From NCBI GenBank assembly GCA_035041965.1, contig JAPYMA010003015.1, positions 124,001-188,000 of the forward strand: DNA of 64,000 nt. The letters run 5' to 3'. The position numbers and the translations under genes were made by a program. The first letter of the stretch is position 1; every line of letters starts with the position of its first letter. Below are positions 35,261-48,047 of the stretch, one piece after another. The notes beneath the pieces are model-generated. The model ran no database searches and was not told the origin of the DNA. It worked only from the letters and a program-made list of their open reading frames with translations. This DNA comes from Anisakis pegreffii (taxonomy: Eukaryota > Nematoda > Chromadorea > Rhabditida > Anisakidae).

Positions 35261-37260
35261 TCATCTGCATTTCGTAATAAGGGTTTTAATTTCAGACATT
35301 TGTTCATGAATCATGTCATCTTTTTTTTCGATTTTATCCACCTTATCAAGGTAAATTTGTGCATTGTCCTTGTCCTTCTTCATCGCGTAACATCTCGCCA
35401 AATATAACAAATTTTCGGCCCATGCAAACGTCACATTGTGCTCGGCCTGAAATCACCGCTGCTGTAATACTTAAAAGCCACGATGTAATCGACGTAATCT
35501 CACAAATAGAGATGTTCTCAAAAAAATTCAATTGATTTGTTCATGATCATTTAATCGAAACCCATCACATAACATTCCACTTCACTATTTTGTTGACAAG
35601 GATGATAATATCATCTAGCTGTGATATAAAAGCATTTGCAAATGTCGTTCGAAATTAAGGTAAGTTCAAGTTAACCTCAATGAAGTCTTGCAGAGCCATA
35701 TCAATCGAAGCATCGGGTAACGTTGTAAAGAGTGCGTTGCAAACTTTTTTCTCGATCCACGAAAGAGTGGCTACTTCAAATGTGAAACGACCACGAAGAT
35801 GCAGAAGAGTGAACTCATTGGGATTTATCTTAATCGCTTTATCCAAATACTCCTTAAAGGCAGATCAGTTCATTATTCAATCAATCAATCTCTTGTGTGC
35901 TCACTACGATGCTCAACTTAGAGACATACATATTTACTAATCGTAAGCAAGTTGAGGTTGAATCATAACGTGCTAATGCAAAATTCAGTCATATTTACAT
36001 ATATGTTTAACTTCAATAGCATTTACCGTTTATTGAAATCTTAAACATTTATTAACACGCAATCACTGCACAAATCAATTGCCAACGATCGCTCTTCACT
36101 CAACTGATTCTCACACTGAATCAACTCGAAATCGTACATTTCGTTTCAGGATTTGAGCCATTTTAAGAGGATATGATGAGATATGCCTTAACCTTGAAAA
36201 TGTGTCCTTGTTCAGCGCGTTCTTTCGGTCCCATAAAGTCAGTTGCAGCGCCAGTGAGTATCGCCACCCATCGTAATGCCTCGAAGTTGTTCTCATCCAG
36301 CTTATACGCCGAATCAGCGTAGACACGACCTGAACAGATTCATTCAGTTTTTCATCTGATGTTAGAAGGTGCAATTGAGCCATCATACCATAAGTGAACT
36401 TCCAGCTCAACAACTGTCATCATAAGTATTCAACTGAATTATTCATGATGAGTTCAACGTGATGCAACTCATTTTGCTCTATTCAATGGACAATTTCATT
36501 CGTCGGAAATCGGTCGGTTAGTATCCCTCTGGTGAAGGGTCATTGAATACTGATATAAGTGCTACGAGTGCACACATGATCACATCAAATTTCACCGAAT
36601 GATTTCGATCAGTGCCGTTCTAGGAAGCACAACGATTCTGAAGTTTACCTTCATAGATGAAAAGTTTTCTTTTCACGCTCTTCTTCTGCAGTTTATTTCC
36701 ACTTAGAAAACACGCTTTTGCCATTCGCCATAACAATTCAACGTTTTGCCTGGCCGTCTCATCGTGATCGAATATCTGAAGAAGTCTCTCGCTTTGTTCA
36801 AGTTGATCGATTCGTTCGGATATCACGAATTTAGATCTTTTTGATACAGCTCATTGCTTTGATATGAAATCTGGATTCAAGCCTTCAGTATTTCAATCGT
36901 CTTCCCGGTTTGATATTATCAATTGAATGCGACAAACCTTCTTGATTTTCTCATAAACTTGCTCTGGTTGATCGTCCATCATTTTATCGATTTCAGCGAG
37001 GAGTTCATTCTGTTGTTGTTTCTCCTACAAGGAAAGATTCCGACTGATTGCAGAATTCCACTTCTCAATACTAGATCAAATTACCGATTCTAATTATCAA
37101 ATCATCGACGAATAACGTCATTAATAGGAAATCGTAAGTTGTCATCTGGTATTCTTTCAGAGTATCAATCAAACACAATAAGGTATTATTGAGATAGTTT
37201 TGGCTGATAGTTACGCTACAGAAGCAACTCATATGGATGATTGAATTAACGTCATACCAT
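35261..37260 (-). CDS. rmd-1: Regulator of microtubule dynamics protein, soluble RMD-1 type
   Basis: TPR-like helical repeat protein; C. elegans RMD-1 binds microtubules and helps chromosome segregation. Clear exons: 36938-37024, 36649-36775, 36193-36329, 35676-35852 and 35261-35446 (stop TGA), all in phase. Motifs typical of the family: VELLWRMAKACFLSG, YKLDENNFEALRWVAIL, EYLDKAIKINPNEFTLLHLR, LSWIEKKVCNALF and AENLLYLARCYAMKK. The start is inferred: an ATG at 37258-37260 is followed at once by a GTATGA donor, and joining it to 37024 gives MEKQQQNELLAEIDK, 238 aa in total, close to RMD-1 length. There is no membrane segment. Exon sizes 127, 137, 177 and 186 are identical to the paralog at 48048, so the two are ancient duplicates on either side of the LACT gene. 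Confidence 0.88.
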
Positions 37261-40200
37261 TGTGATGTTGAGCAGATCTAAGCGAGAAAACGACCACTGA
37301 AGATTAGCACAATCGGCAGACGATATTATAAATGTGGACGAGCGATTTTGTAGAAGTACTGTGGTGCGATTCGATCAACCAAATGTGGGCAGCGATACGA
37401 AAACGACTAACAGAAGCACTTACCTGTAATTAAGGAGTTCAATTTCAACCAAGTGCTTCTCGCATTCCACAAAATGGCGAATGTAATCATCAAATAAAAA
37501 CATCAACAGTTAAACAAATCACACTAAATGGATAACGGGATTTATTCAATGAATCGAAGCAACTACTGAAAATACAACAAACAAGAAGGACACATAGGAA
37601 AACTATCAAAGAAAGATTCACGATCAATTTAACGCTAGTTTGCATTGTTACAGTGGAAAGATGAACAAAAGCTTCTCATGTTGAACACAACATATGCATG
37701 TGTATGCAGCCATATAAAAATTATGAATTCTAACCAAACAACTTCGACCATTTCAGGGTATTTGTTATTATTATCAAACGTTTTTATCATTCAACTGCAT
37801 CCGTATGATGCAAATTACTAAACAATATCACACGCAAACACACCCCCTCGGACTGATAAGAACTGATAAACACAATAATACACATTTTAAGAACAGTTAA
37901 GACGGGTGGCCAAATAAATTCGTATAGCATCATTAAACAGGTCTAAGTTGTATTTGACTGTTATTAGAACGGCCCCGAAAACAGTCCCAGAAACGACGAG
38001 AAATGACTTATCGTTAGCAATGTTGATGTGATTATCATGACTTCATACTAACTAAACTAGATAACTGAGAATCTATTATTGTCACTTGTACAAATAACAA
38101 TACCATATTGGCCTTATCAGCTCTGAAAATCAGCATGTTTATCGTTATTATTTTTGACTTTCCTGATAAAACCCAGCGCTATCTTTTGACATTTCAACGA
38201 TGCATTTTTTCAGATGATCACCAGTATTTTACTGCCAACATTAAAAATAAATCTTTTTCGTAACACAATGTCCCCGTTTCTTTGGCACGATAATTTGTTA
38301 CTCATACTCTCTATAATTCCATCTGGATCGAACAATCACAAATTCCTCATCAGTCAATTTGGGACAGCAAAAATATTCCCAATGAAACTATCACCATCCT
38401 TCTGGTCATCATTAACACCGAAAACGTTACCAATTTTGTCAGTACTCGCAATAATGTCAACATCACCCATCAACAGTCTCAACAGCATTCAGTGGCCGGA
38501 TTTCTTATCAACAAACCAAAATTCATCGATACTATTACGAACTTGCATTCATCGAATAAATCCGATGGCTTTCAGCATCCAGCCGTAACACTCATACTCT
38601 CAGCTGGCAGACGTCTAGCAGCTCATAACGCAAAGCAATTGAAAGGCAGGCACACCAAATGTCAACGACACCATTCAAAACATTCACAGCAATTCTTCAC
38701 ATCAACAGTCCAGCAAAAATCAAATTATGACCAGAAAAAACATCAAAATGGATTGAATGAACTGGTCAAATGCCGATACAACGTCGATCAACTATACCCT
38801 AGTAAATTTTCTCAGCATCATGAAGTTATGAGATAATACATAGTTATTATTGTTTTTTCATTATTGTTATAGCTTCGTTATTGTTATTGTCATCGATTAA
38901 TGCTGTTATTTACTGTTATTTACTTTTATTAATACTTCTACATTTTCCTTGTAAGACACTATTCCTTAACAAACATAACATCAATCACATGGAAACACAT
39001 TTCGAAATACAGCAAGTCGGCATCACATGATTCAATCGCCTGGTTGGCATTTGCAATGAACTGAATTGATATGTGAAATGAATTGAATTGATATGTGAAA
39101 TGAATTGAATTGATATATGAAATGAATTGAATTGATATACGAAATGAATTGAAAATGGTCGATTTGTCGTGTGAGCATATGTTCCATTGTTTCAATGCAT
39201 ATGAATTTGCGATATTAGCATTTAACAGAATGGTTTGCATCATCCACAGTCAATCGATGGAAGCATTTTCGTTCGTTTAATGCTTAATGCTTGTTAGTGT
39301 ATACGAACGAATAACAGACAAATTGGATAGATAGATCAACTGCTGGATGTGCTATAAAACGAATGAGTGTGGCTTTCAATGAGAGAGCTTTCAATGAAGA
39401 GACCAAAAATACTAACAAAGCAGATTTATAATTGAATGCAGTTGGCTCATTGCTTTTGTGGAAGGAAGTGTGGTTAGCATTTGATTTATCGGTTTTGATG
39501 CGAACGTTGGTAAAGCAGAGCAATGTAGTGTTGAGATGGGACTCTTAAGAGCGACCGTCACCTTGCTATTCGAGCGAGGAAAGTGGATCAAACGATAGAA
39601 GAGTAGGTCGAATGAGATTACGTTAAGGGGATGAGATAATTCGACAGATTTAACCACTTCATTTCTTTTTTTTAATTTATTAGAAGAGAGTAAAAGTATA
39701 CTTGTGATCGTAACGTGTTCCTATAAGAAATTTTGTTGTTTATCGGAACATTTTTCTTATACAGTACTTGACTGGTAGGCACACGTTATCTGGCAGGATA
39801 AGTTTCTTAAGATGCTTGAATTAGTTTAAGCGAGGATATTCGTAAGGAAAATGAGGATACTCCTGGGCAACGTACTTTTTTTTCTGAATTGTCACTGTTT
39901 CTCTCAAAATGTAGAATTTTTTTTAAAATTCCATTGGTTTCATGACGTTCATTTGCACATGAAAACTGTTCTTGGGTTACTCTGTTGTCGTGACTCCAAA
40001 ACGGGAGAGAGCTGAGCGCCGTTCCGTTACTGCTATTCTTCTAATCAGTACCACTGGCCGACGAACGAAATCCACACACAGCAAACAACTGAAAGTGTTA
40101 TTCGTTGAAACATATTTCACCATCTAAACACGCATTCTTCATTCATGTGTCATTTGTGAACAACTGATGGGAAGGAAAACAAATTTCTGGGAATCACTCG

Positions 40201-41100
40201 CATTTATTCACAGAACAACAACATACGTTTCGTATAAACCGTTTATATTTTTGACATTCACACGAAAGCAATATCAAATATGCAAATTCATCAACCAACT
40301 TCTATATCAAGAAGTGCAAACGATAACGAACAAATCATCAAAATAATATTTCTCTCATAATCTCACAAACTTTCTGCTCACATAAACCGACAAAGTATGC
40401 AGCGACAGCATTCAATTATACAAGCATATGTTAACAAGACAGTTCACATAACAATAACTCACTATCAGTTGATGACAAAGTAATTAGTCATAATAAATTG
40501 AACAACAACACGCGTATGGAAAAATTATCAGGTGATGTTTTGAGCAGTTCTGAATCACGCGTAGTATATTATTGTTATTAGACGTAATGCTTGCTGTTGA
40601 AACACAACCAATCAAACAGCGAACCACGGAAATAAGCAATATTATAAACCTTATTATAAATCATCGTCAAACATGAAATAACAATCCCAACAGATTAACG
40701 CTCTAAAGAGCGATAAAATGATTCGGTTAATATCTTTATAAAGACAATATAAGATGAATGAATGCCGTGAAAATTGAAATCTCATGGGTAATAACAATAT
40801 AAGAAACGAGCATATTGCTTTAAAGCGGCAAATCTGCTTATTGTTAGATAAAACAGTGCGATTTATGTAGATAGGGGACCATCGTGGGACATAACTAAAG
40901 AACACTGTAAGAAAAAGTTGCCATTTTCATTGGTACATAGCACACAGATAATAGAAGATAATATATTGCGTGTTGAAATTTGAATAATTGCAAAAGCAAT
41001 TCGCACAATACAAAACGATGATGTAACAACAAGTTTACGAAAGGGATCAAAATATGATCAAATAAAACGGAAGGGAGATTGACTGATCGATCGATCACGG
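37261..41100. other. Intergenic between the soluble RMD and LACT genes
   Basis: About 3.8 kb, no gene recognised. Two overlapping plus-strand open frames at 38214-38588 and 38492-38836 (124 and 114 codons) are Ser/Asn/His-rich and lack similarity. 38840-38945 is an AT-rich triplet-like tract. A 22-bp minisatellite sits at 39063-39150. Confidence 0.55.
39063..39150. repeat. 22-bp tandem repeat, four copies
   Basis: The unit GAATTGATATGTGAAATGAATT recurs at 39063, 39085, 39107 and 39129. The first two copies are identical and the later two carry GATATATG and GATATACG variants. Confidence 0.92.
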
Positions 41101-44100
41101 CTAAGTTAGTGGTTTGTGTTCGGCATCAAGTAGCTTGAATGTTTCGTGGATAATACGTTCGGTATCCGGATGAGCTAATACGCTCTTACGCAATCCATTA
41201 CGAAGGATCGCTATCGTAATCTAAATAAATATGAAAATCGCTTGATAAACGTTTAGAGAAGATGTGAAATAAGAAATATGGATTATTACGATTGATTATC
41301 TGATTAGCTAACTATGCAATATTGTTATAATTATGACGGAAGTTGACGATGACCATATAACAAGTTCAAATCGCATGTATATCTTATGTTATGCTGCGTT
41401 CACAATTACATGGGTAAATTAGGAGAGATGATTGTCAGTATTGTTGGGAGCGTTCGTAAATTCATTCAAACAGCCCATTTATGCGAGAAAGAGAATCCAC
41501 AAGCATTTCTTCATGAGCGATTAAATGAGGACAGAGAAAGAGCTAAATGATGAATATTATTTAGCTAAATAATGAGCTAAACAGAATCGTGCTTCACCTT
41601 CGTTTGACGATCGAAAACAAGCATTTGTCCACCGTGTCCACCGTGAGCGATAAGAAAGGACTGAAAACGCTTTGGAGTAGCACACAGAAATAAATTGCAG
41701 CACATTAATTTTTTTGTTAATGCAAACAACATTCTCATAAATCCTTTTAATTCTTTTCAGCTCCCTTCGTTCATTTTGTGGAAAACTACCGACTGTGAGA
41801 TAAATCGCATAGGATTTCTCTTGTGTATGTATACGTCGCATTTGAGCTGATTTTATATAGGTTGATTATGGATTATAAATTTATAAATTATGGATTAAAC
41901 TTATACATTCACATTTTATTACATATATACATGGATTATGAAATTATATCTCATTATACACATGGTATATGCACGGTCATTCTTCCAGTAGGCATCTGAA
42001 GATTGAACGGAGCACAGAACACATCCGGCAAGTATCAATCAAAACGTGACAAAAAAACGAACATTTTCACGAGTTGGATGCTTCAAATAAAAGAAACCGT
42101 TGCCCCGAAGTTCCTGTCGGTCAATAACGATATCTTTAACGGGTGTCGGCTGAGTCGGTTCACTGATTTTCTGCCAAACGTCCTCACGAATCATGTTCTT
42201 CTGCAGTTAGCCAAACAATTTTGTGAATAACATGATCCCAAAGTCGTTCAAAACAAAAAAAAAACCGTGAATGAATATACGAATGCTCATCGAACGCAAA
42301 CTTCGCATGAAATTTCTCCAGTTACTACCGCATGGGTAAACGTTAACGAACCCGCATGACAGCTTCTGGTATGGAGGCCAGACCTCGTGCGGTACCAATT
42401 CCGAGTGCAGCTACGTTCTCAACAGCGAATAGCTGAGCACGATTGAAGGCTTGATCATCCTCAAAATATTTATTCATCAAATGCAATTGGCAGAGCTGAG
42501 CCGCAATCGAACTCAGTAGAAAATCACATAGAGTGATGAAAATCAAGTATGTGCTCAAATTTTTTCAAAAGATCAAGTTGGTGCTGGCAAAAGGATGTGC
42601 GAATTAAAGCTGATATCCGTTCGTGAGATTTGAAGATTACTATGGTGTCATGAGATGCACTCTCCGTTTGGTCTATTTACTGGGACTTTTCATACGTTTC
42701 CTGCCTGTCAACAATAAGAGATTTGACTATGCCATAGCTTTTCGACTATGCCAAAGACGTTGACAATGCCAACAAAGGTTTTGTGGAAGTGAAGTTGAAA
42801 GGAACTATCTGAGCGTAAGTAAGGTTCATTACGTACATCGACGTGCATAAATTTTGGATATCCCAATGCGATACTTCGAAGATTCTGTTTACGAAACAGA
42901 TTTTGAAGTTTAAAAATGCAAGTGACGAGCACATCTTTCAGTGATTCATATTGGATGGGATTCGTGACTTTGGCGACTCGATCATTGAGCTCGTTCGGTA
43001 ATCCAACATAGAAATCTTTGTCTGAAAGAGAGAAATTTGAGAAAAGTTGATGTTCGACATTCCAAGGCAATTGCCGTAAAGAACTTAAAAGAAAGTACTG
43101 AAATTTTAGCAGTGTAAAGCAACGAAACTTTCAGAATATGAATGCTTATAAATGAAAAATGGGTTTTTCAGATGAGATGAATAAGAAATTCACTGAAATT
43201 TACTTTGCGTGCGATTTCTCATTTTCCAATCGGTTCGATTTAGATTTCCAGTCGTTTTAGATCTAAAACAACGCGTTACCATACCAATACTATCTAAAGA
43301 ATATAATAACTGAAGGGTACGATCTATGCTTATAAAATTCATCACGACATATACCTGACATATAAGGCTGAATCTCGTCACGATAGAATTGCGCTATACC
43401 ACGTCCGTTAGGGTCGCATTTTCTAACCAGTTGGTCTACTAACCATCCAAATGTTGTCGCGTGGTAGCCTAAGGCTGTTCCAGGTGGCCACATTGGTTTC
43501 GTCTATAAAAACATCCTTACAAATCATCGCACAGAAGTGACTTCGCAGAACTGATTCGATTTGATTCACAAGAAATTGCTCGTCGATGCCAATCGAATAA
43601 ATTGTTGAAAAACAATTGAGACCCTTCGTTCCTCTCAACGAATGAGGGCGGAAATGAATGAACAACTGAAAAGTTCCATTAGATGTCACATCTGAATGAA
43701 ATGATAACCTCTTCGATCAGTTTCTCCATGAAATGCGCATCATTCGCCTTCTCAACGTCGAATTCTCTGGCAAACCTGATGAGACCAGCCTAAACATGTT
43801 AACAAGTTAAAAATTTCCTCATAAATCCCATCATCCACATGAAATCTTTCTGAGGCACTTGCACTACAGCAATGACGTAAACATTTGCTGCTAACATTTT
43901 AAGTGAACTAATTGGTATACATCAGAATTTATTATAATGGATAAAGGTTAATTGATTTGATGTTTTTCGGTCTCTTATGAAAATACTGAACAACTGATTT
44001 TGCGGATCATAGAACTGAAGCGTCAAATGCTACGAGTAATGAAGTGATCAACGGATACCGTGTGATCCATAATCGACTGGATCGTGATGCTCTGCTTGCC

Positions 44101-45002
44101 ATTTGCCGCGAACGCGGGCCAGTGTTTGGAAACCTGAAGAGATGATGTGAGATGCTCTTGGATGAGAGCGCATTCGAACTGACAATCAGCATTTTGGTTG
44201 AGTACTATTCATAGAATAACATTGAGAATCGCAACACTACTTTACAGGCTAATGTCAGAACTTATTACCAGTTCATCGTAATTCAGCAGATTCCTACTGG
44301 CCAGAATTGCGATCACCAACGATCCGAGCACCTTTGTCGCTGAGAATGCAACTGTCATCGTATTCTCTTGCCACAACTGTGATGAAACCCTGAAAATTTC
44401 CACAACCAATCTACCAAACGAATGAATACCAATAGCAATGTGTGTGTGTGTTCAAAATTGCTGACTTGTTGCGAGAAACAACTGAATCCGTCACAAGCTT
44501 CCAAAAGATTAAACCCGTGATAGAAGTCAACTCTGCTCTCAAAATTTAACTTTTCTTCTGAGACAATTCACGACCAATCATACCAGTTGGTCAGATTTCT
44601 ACACTAACTTCAAGATGTATTACATAAGTAACATTTTAAAATTCTGCCGTATTCAGTGAAAACTTCAACCAATTACGAAGGCTATGTCAGAAACCATCTG
44701 GTCGAACAGAAAACACAGAAACAGAATTATTCATCAATCTACCTGTCCGCATAACCACCATACAAATCCACGACCAACTCGTCATTGTGGTAGACAGCCA
44801 ACGCAAGACCTTGTTGTTCGTTTTTGAGAATATCCTCGAAAATTTGTCGAATCGGCTCGAGATCTGTACGAATCGAACCTTTGCTGAGTCGAGACGACGA
44901 CTGGTTGCAGTGATCGTCGATCGCGATCGTTTTTGATGACTTCGCTCTATCGGAATACCACGCGAAACCAGCTGCTCCAGCACAAACAGCCGCAGTCAGC
45001 AT
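41101..45002 (-). CDS. lact: LACT family serine beta-lactamase-like protein
   Basis: Member of the eukaryotic LACTB/LACT family, related to class C beta-lactamases and DD-peptidases. Human LACTB is a mitochondrial serine protease; the worm substrates are not established. Exons: 44743-45002, 44269-44389, 44059-44133, 43709-43789, 43355-43502, 42837-43021, 42352-42495, 42063-42200, 41598-41660, 41101-41220; all in phase, 444 aa. The start MLTAAVCAGAAGFAWYSD could be a membrane anchor or targeting segment. Catalytic signature SATK carries the nucleophile Ser103. The second motif, YxN in class C enzymes, is GYHA (Tyr192), and the third, KTG, is replaced by HGGHGGQ (about 390-396), as in nematode relatives. 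GIGTARGLASI precedes the third motif. The ATG chosen is the first in frame; non-ATG codons extend the open frame to 45071. Confidence 0.93.
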
Positions 45003-45199
45003 TGGTTTGGTTGATGATGAAGTGATGCTAGGCGATGTTATTCTGAATGTACGTTCGTCATCAATAATCAAATTTTTGTTTTTGATTTATCTTCCGTCAA
45101 CGATCGCAAATAGCCGATGTGACGACAGTAACAATGAACTATGTATACGCTACAACGACAGGTGATCAATATGGATAGAGAATTTACGAAAGCATTATC

Positions 45200-45261
45200 G
45201 AGCGTCAGAGCACCTGAAGCTGTGAATTTGAGCGTCAGAGCACTTTGAAGCTGTAAATTTG
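45200..45261. repeat. 30-bp tandem duplication
   Basis: GAGCGTCAGAGCACCTGAAG at 45200 is followed 30 bp later by GAGCGTCAGAGCACTTTGAAG, each continuing into an AAGCTGTRAATTT tail. Confidence 0.85.
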
Positions 45262-45530
45262 TTTGGAGGTTATTCAGTAACAGTACTGAGTATTCTGAGT
45301 GTCCAATGATGAGTGTTCATTCGTTTCAACTCATTTTTCTCATTGAGGCATTTGACGTAACCGGACGAAGAATCAACTGTATCAAGTGTATCAATTTGTC
45401 CATGAAAATGATCGCATACATTTCAGGTTTGCTCACCACCTGTCGAAGAAAACAAAGAAAATTGGGTTGAATATGTGTTTATTGGAAAAAAAGCACAATA
45501 AATTGATAACAGACAGAATAAACGCTTGGG

Positions 45531-45765
45531 GGATTGATTGGATGGATGACAGCAAGGTTGCTCACAACCTTTGCTCTGGGCATATGCTTCTTACACTGGG
45601 TTGAGCCGATTGATGGGAAGTGAGAGGGGGGTTGGGATGCCCACAGCCGTTGCTTGGGCAAAATATTTCTCACACTTGGAAGAGTGGATTGATGGGAGGA
45701 GAGAGGGGGATTGGGATGCCCACAGCCGTTGCTTGGGCAATATATTTATCACACTGGGGTATCTG
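45531..45765. repeat. 79-bp tandem repeat, three copies
   Basis: Copies start near 45531, 45608 and 45687. The last two share GATTGATGGG, a purine-rich GAGAGGGGG block, GGGATGCCCACAGCCGTTGC and TTGGGCAAAATATTTCTCAC-like text; the first is diverged. The G-rich composition stands out from the AT-rich surroundings. Confidence 0.88.
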
Positions 45766-46559
45766 TTATCAGGCGAACACGGAGAGAGGCGGGGTTCTCC
45801 GGATTGATTACAATATGTGATTATTAAGATTACAATATTCGAAGTTTGGAAAGGATGTGCCGCTTATTGCGTCAAATACGCACATAAATTCGGCACAACA
45901 AAGACACAATTGTGGGATAAGCAAACTTTATGATGGGGTTAATAAATGGGAAACGGATAGTTTAAAGAGAGGTCAATTGCTTTTTATATAAGTGAGATAA
46001 ACAATTAATGACCTTATCAAATACTATTTAATGAAGACAAGCAATCGCATCAATGATCGCTATCTAATGACTTATTAATTCGCTAGCATGCGACACCACC
46101 CAAATGACCTCATGTTTCATCTAAGCAAAGAACGACCAGAGCGACCAGAGGAATCAGAGGTACGATTTACTATGATTTGGCACGAGGTGGCGTTATAATT
46201 CTACGAATAACGAGTGAACAATAGAAGAAATCAAATAGTACCTATTTGTGATTATTGACTTGTTGAAGCGTTGTTGTAACGGGCGTGAAGAACCATGAAC
46301 TGAAGCATAACTCGTGGTGGTAATTGACCAGTAAAATGAAAGCAATCGGTTTCTTACGAGAAAATGTGTTGAAGGAAGCATTGAGTTAAGCTGAAACTGT
46401 TTCAGAAAATTGTTTTGTGAGTAGAAAAGATACATTTTTTGCTGTGTTTTGCAACGCGATAAAACACTGCTTTGACCAAAAACTCAGTGTCTGACCTTTT
46501 GTAGCCATTGACCGAAAATTCACCTTGTCAATGGTTACCGATAAAGCATTCGGTCCTGG

Positions 46560-46810
46560 ATTAGGTCAGGAGCGAAATCGAACTCAAAGGTGCTGAGAAA
46601 AGCGGGTAGAATTTGGGGCCGCCAACCCCGACTCTTGAGAGTCCCCAACTCAAACATGGTTTGGGTCGGACGACGGCCACCCAGAACAGCTTCTCATTTC
46701 GCTTCACGACTTTACTGCTCATTTTGTTGGTACCCACCCAACAACTGCACCCACGATCGACAGATTACATGATACGTCACCGAAACACCGGAACGTGGAA
46801 ATCGCAATGA
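46560..46810. other. GC-rich patch with overlapping open frames
   Basis: Locally GC-rich, containing GGGGCCGCCAACCCC and GGGTCGGACGACGGCCACCC. Two overlapping plus-strand frames of 60 and 65 codons span it. Neither resembles a known protein to me. It may be the remnant of a mobile element or of foreign composition. Confidence 0.35.
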
Positions 46811-48047
46811 GCCAAGCTAGTCACAGATTGTTGACTTGTTGAATTCACAGTCAGAATGTGATCGAAGAAAATAAGCTGATCAACAACACAGACCAAAACG
46901 AATTTGCTGATGTAAAACTGTTAATGTTAAAACACTGCAAGCATCTACAATAATAATTTATTTCCAGTTATTTGCGAATCATCGAATGGTCATCAGAAGT
47001 AATAATATCAACTAGAAAACAGTCACTTCATGTCATGAAAATCAACTCAATTACATTGTGAAGAATAAAACAACCTTTTGAAGGAATTCAGTGAACAATC
47101 GAAATGGAAAACAATTAAACGCATGTAACTGAAATCACTTTGCAGTTGCCAGCTCCAAAACCTGAACATATGCACACTATTTCACGATACAATAATATAT
47201 GCAATAATTCTGGTCAACTGCTCAACAAGATGGCATCTTCGGATGGAAGATCATAAGATATTCTATCTTATAATGATCCATAGCAACTGTAACTAATCAC
47301 CTCCGACGCCCGCAAATTTAACCCGCAAATTTTCGTCTTGTGTGTTGAAACTGTAACTAAATCTGCAACGCATCAAGGAATTTTCTTCTTATGGTAGGCG
47401 TCTACAATTGAAATGGACAGCAAAATCGCCACCTAACATAAAAGATTCTTCTAAGTTCACGTTTAATGCGCACATTCAAGAAACTAATAAAAGAGAAAGC
47501 GCTAAATGCTTCAAACAACAGGTGATCAAATGCACGAAGGATGTCTGCAAAACGATAGCAGATTACGCAATAATATTGATGGAAAATAAAAAAATTCTGT
47601 ACAGAAGAGAAGTGCGAAACAGAGATTTAAGAACAAATTAAGGAAACAAGTACATATATGAAAAAAGTTTCAGAATGAACAGTTGTTCGCCTAGTTTACA
47701 GAGAACAAGTACGGTTGTTCTCAGACTGTCCATATCAAATGCTTCTAAATTAGCAAACTTTGAAACTGCTATGAGAGATATTTCTAATAGACATTTGAAC
47801 AACTAAGTACATGAAAAGTAACAAACGAAAACCTCAAATAAGCTCAACGAGCAGAACAACTCGCCGACCCATATTTTCATGTAGAATCGATTGAATACAA
47901 ATTGCAAGTATCGTATTCTAACGATGTGATCTACCGTAACGATAGAAACAATACAAGAAAGAGTATATGCCGAATCATGAATGATTGGTTGAATAGACAT
48001 AAACAGATGAACTCGATCGAAATGAAGACATGGAATCGACTGAAGTA

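Larger units (their letters stand above)
45003..48047. other. Intergenic between LACT and the membrane-anchored RMD gene
   Basis: About 3 kb. It contains a 30-bp duplication (45200-45261), a 79-bp G-rich tandem repeat (45531-45765), and a GC-rich patch at 46560-46810 with two overlapping arginine- and leucine-rich open frames. A plus-strand frame at 47408-47641 is lysine-rich and unrecognised. No gene could be supported. Confidence 0.55.

Noticed and set aside
38214..38836. Overlapping plus-strand frames of 124 and 114 codons as a gene
   Set aside because: Two frames of the same DNA are open, composition is low-complexity (Ser, Asn, Leu), and no domain or splice partner was recognised.
46560..46600. 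tRNA gene (text resembling a B box, GAAATCGAACTC)
   Set aside because: No A box at the right distance and no acceptor stem or cloverleaf could be folded.
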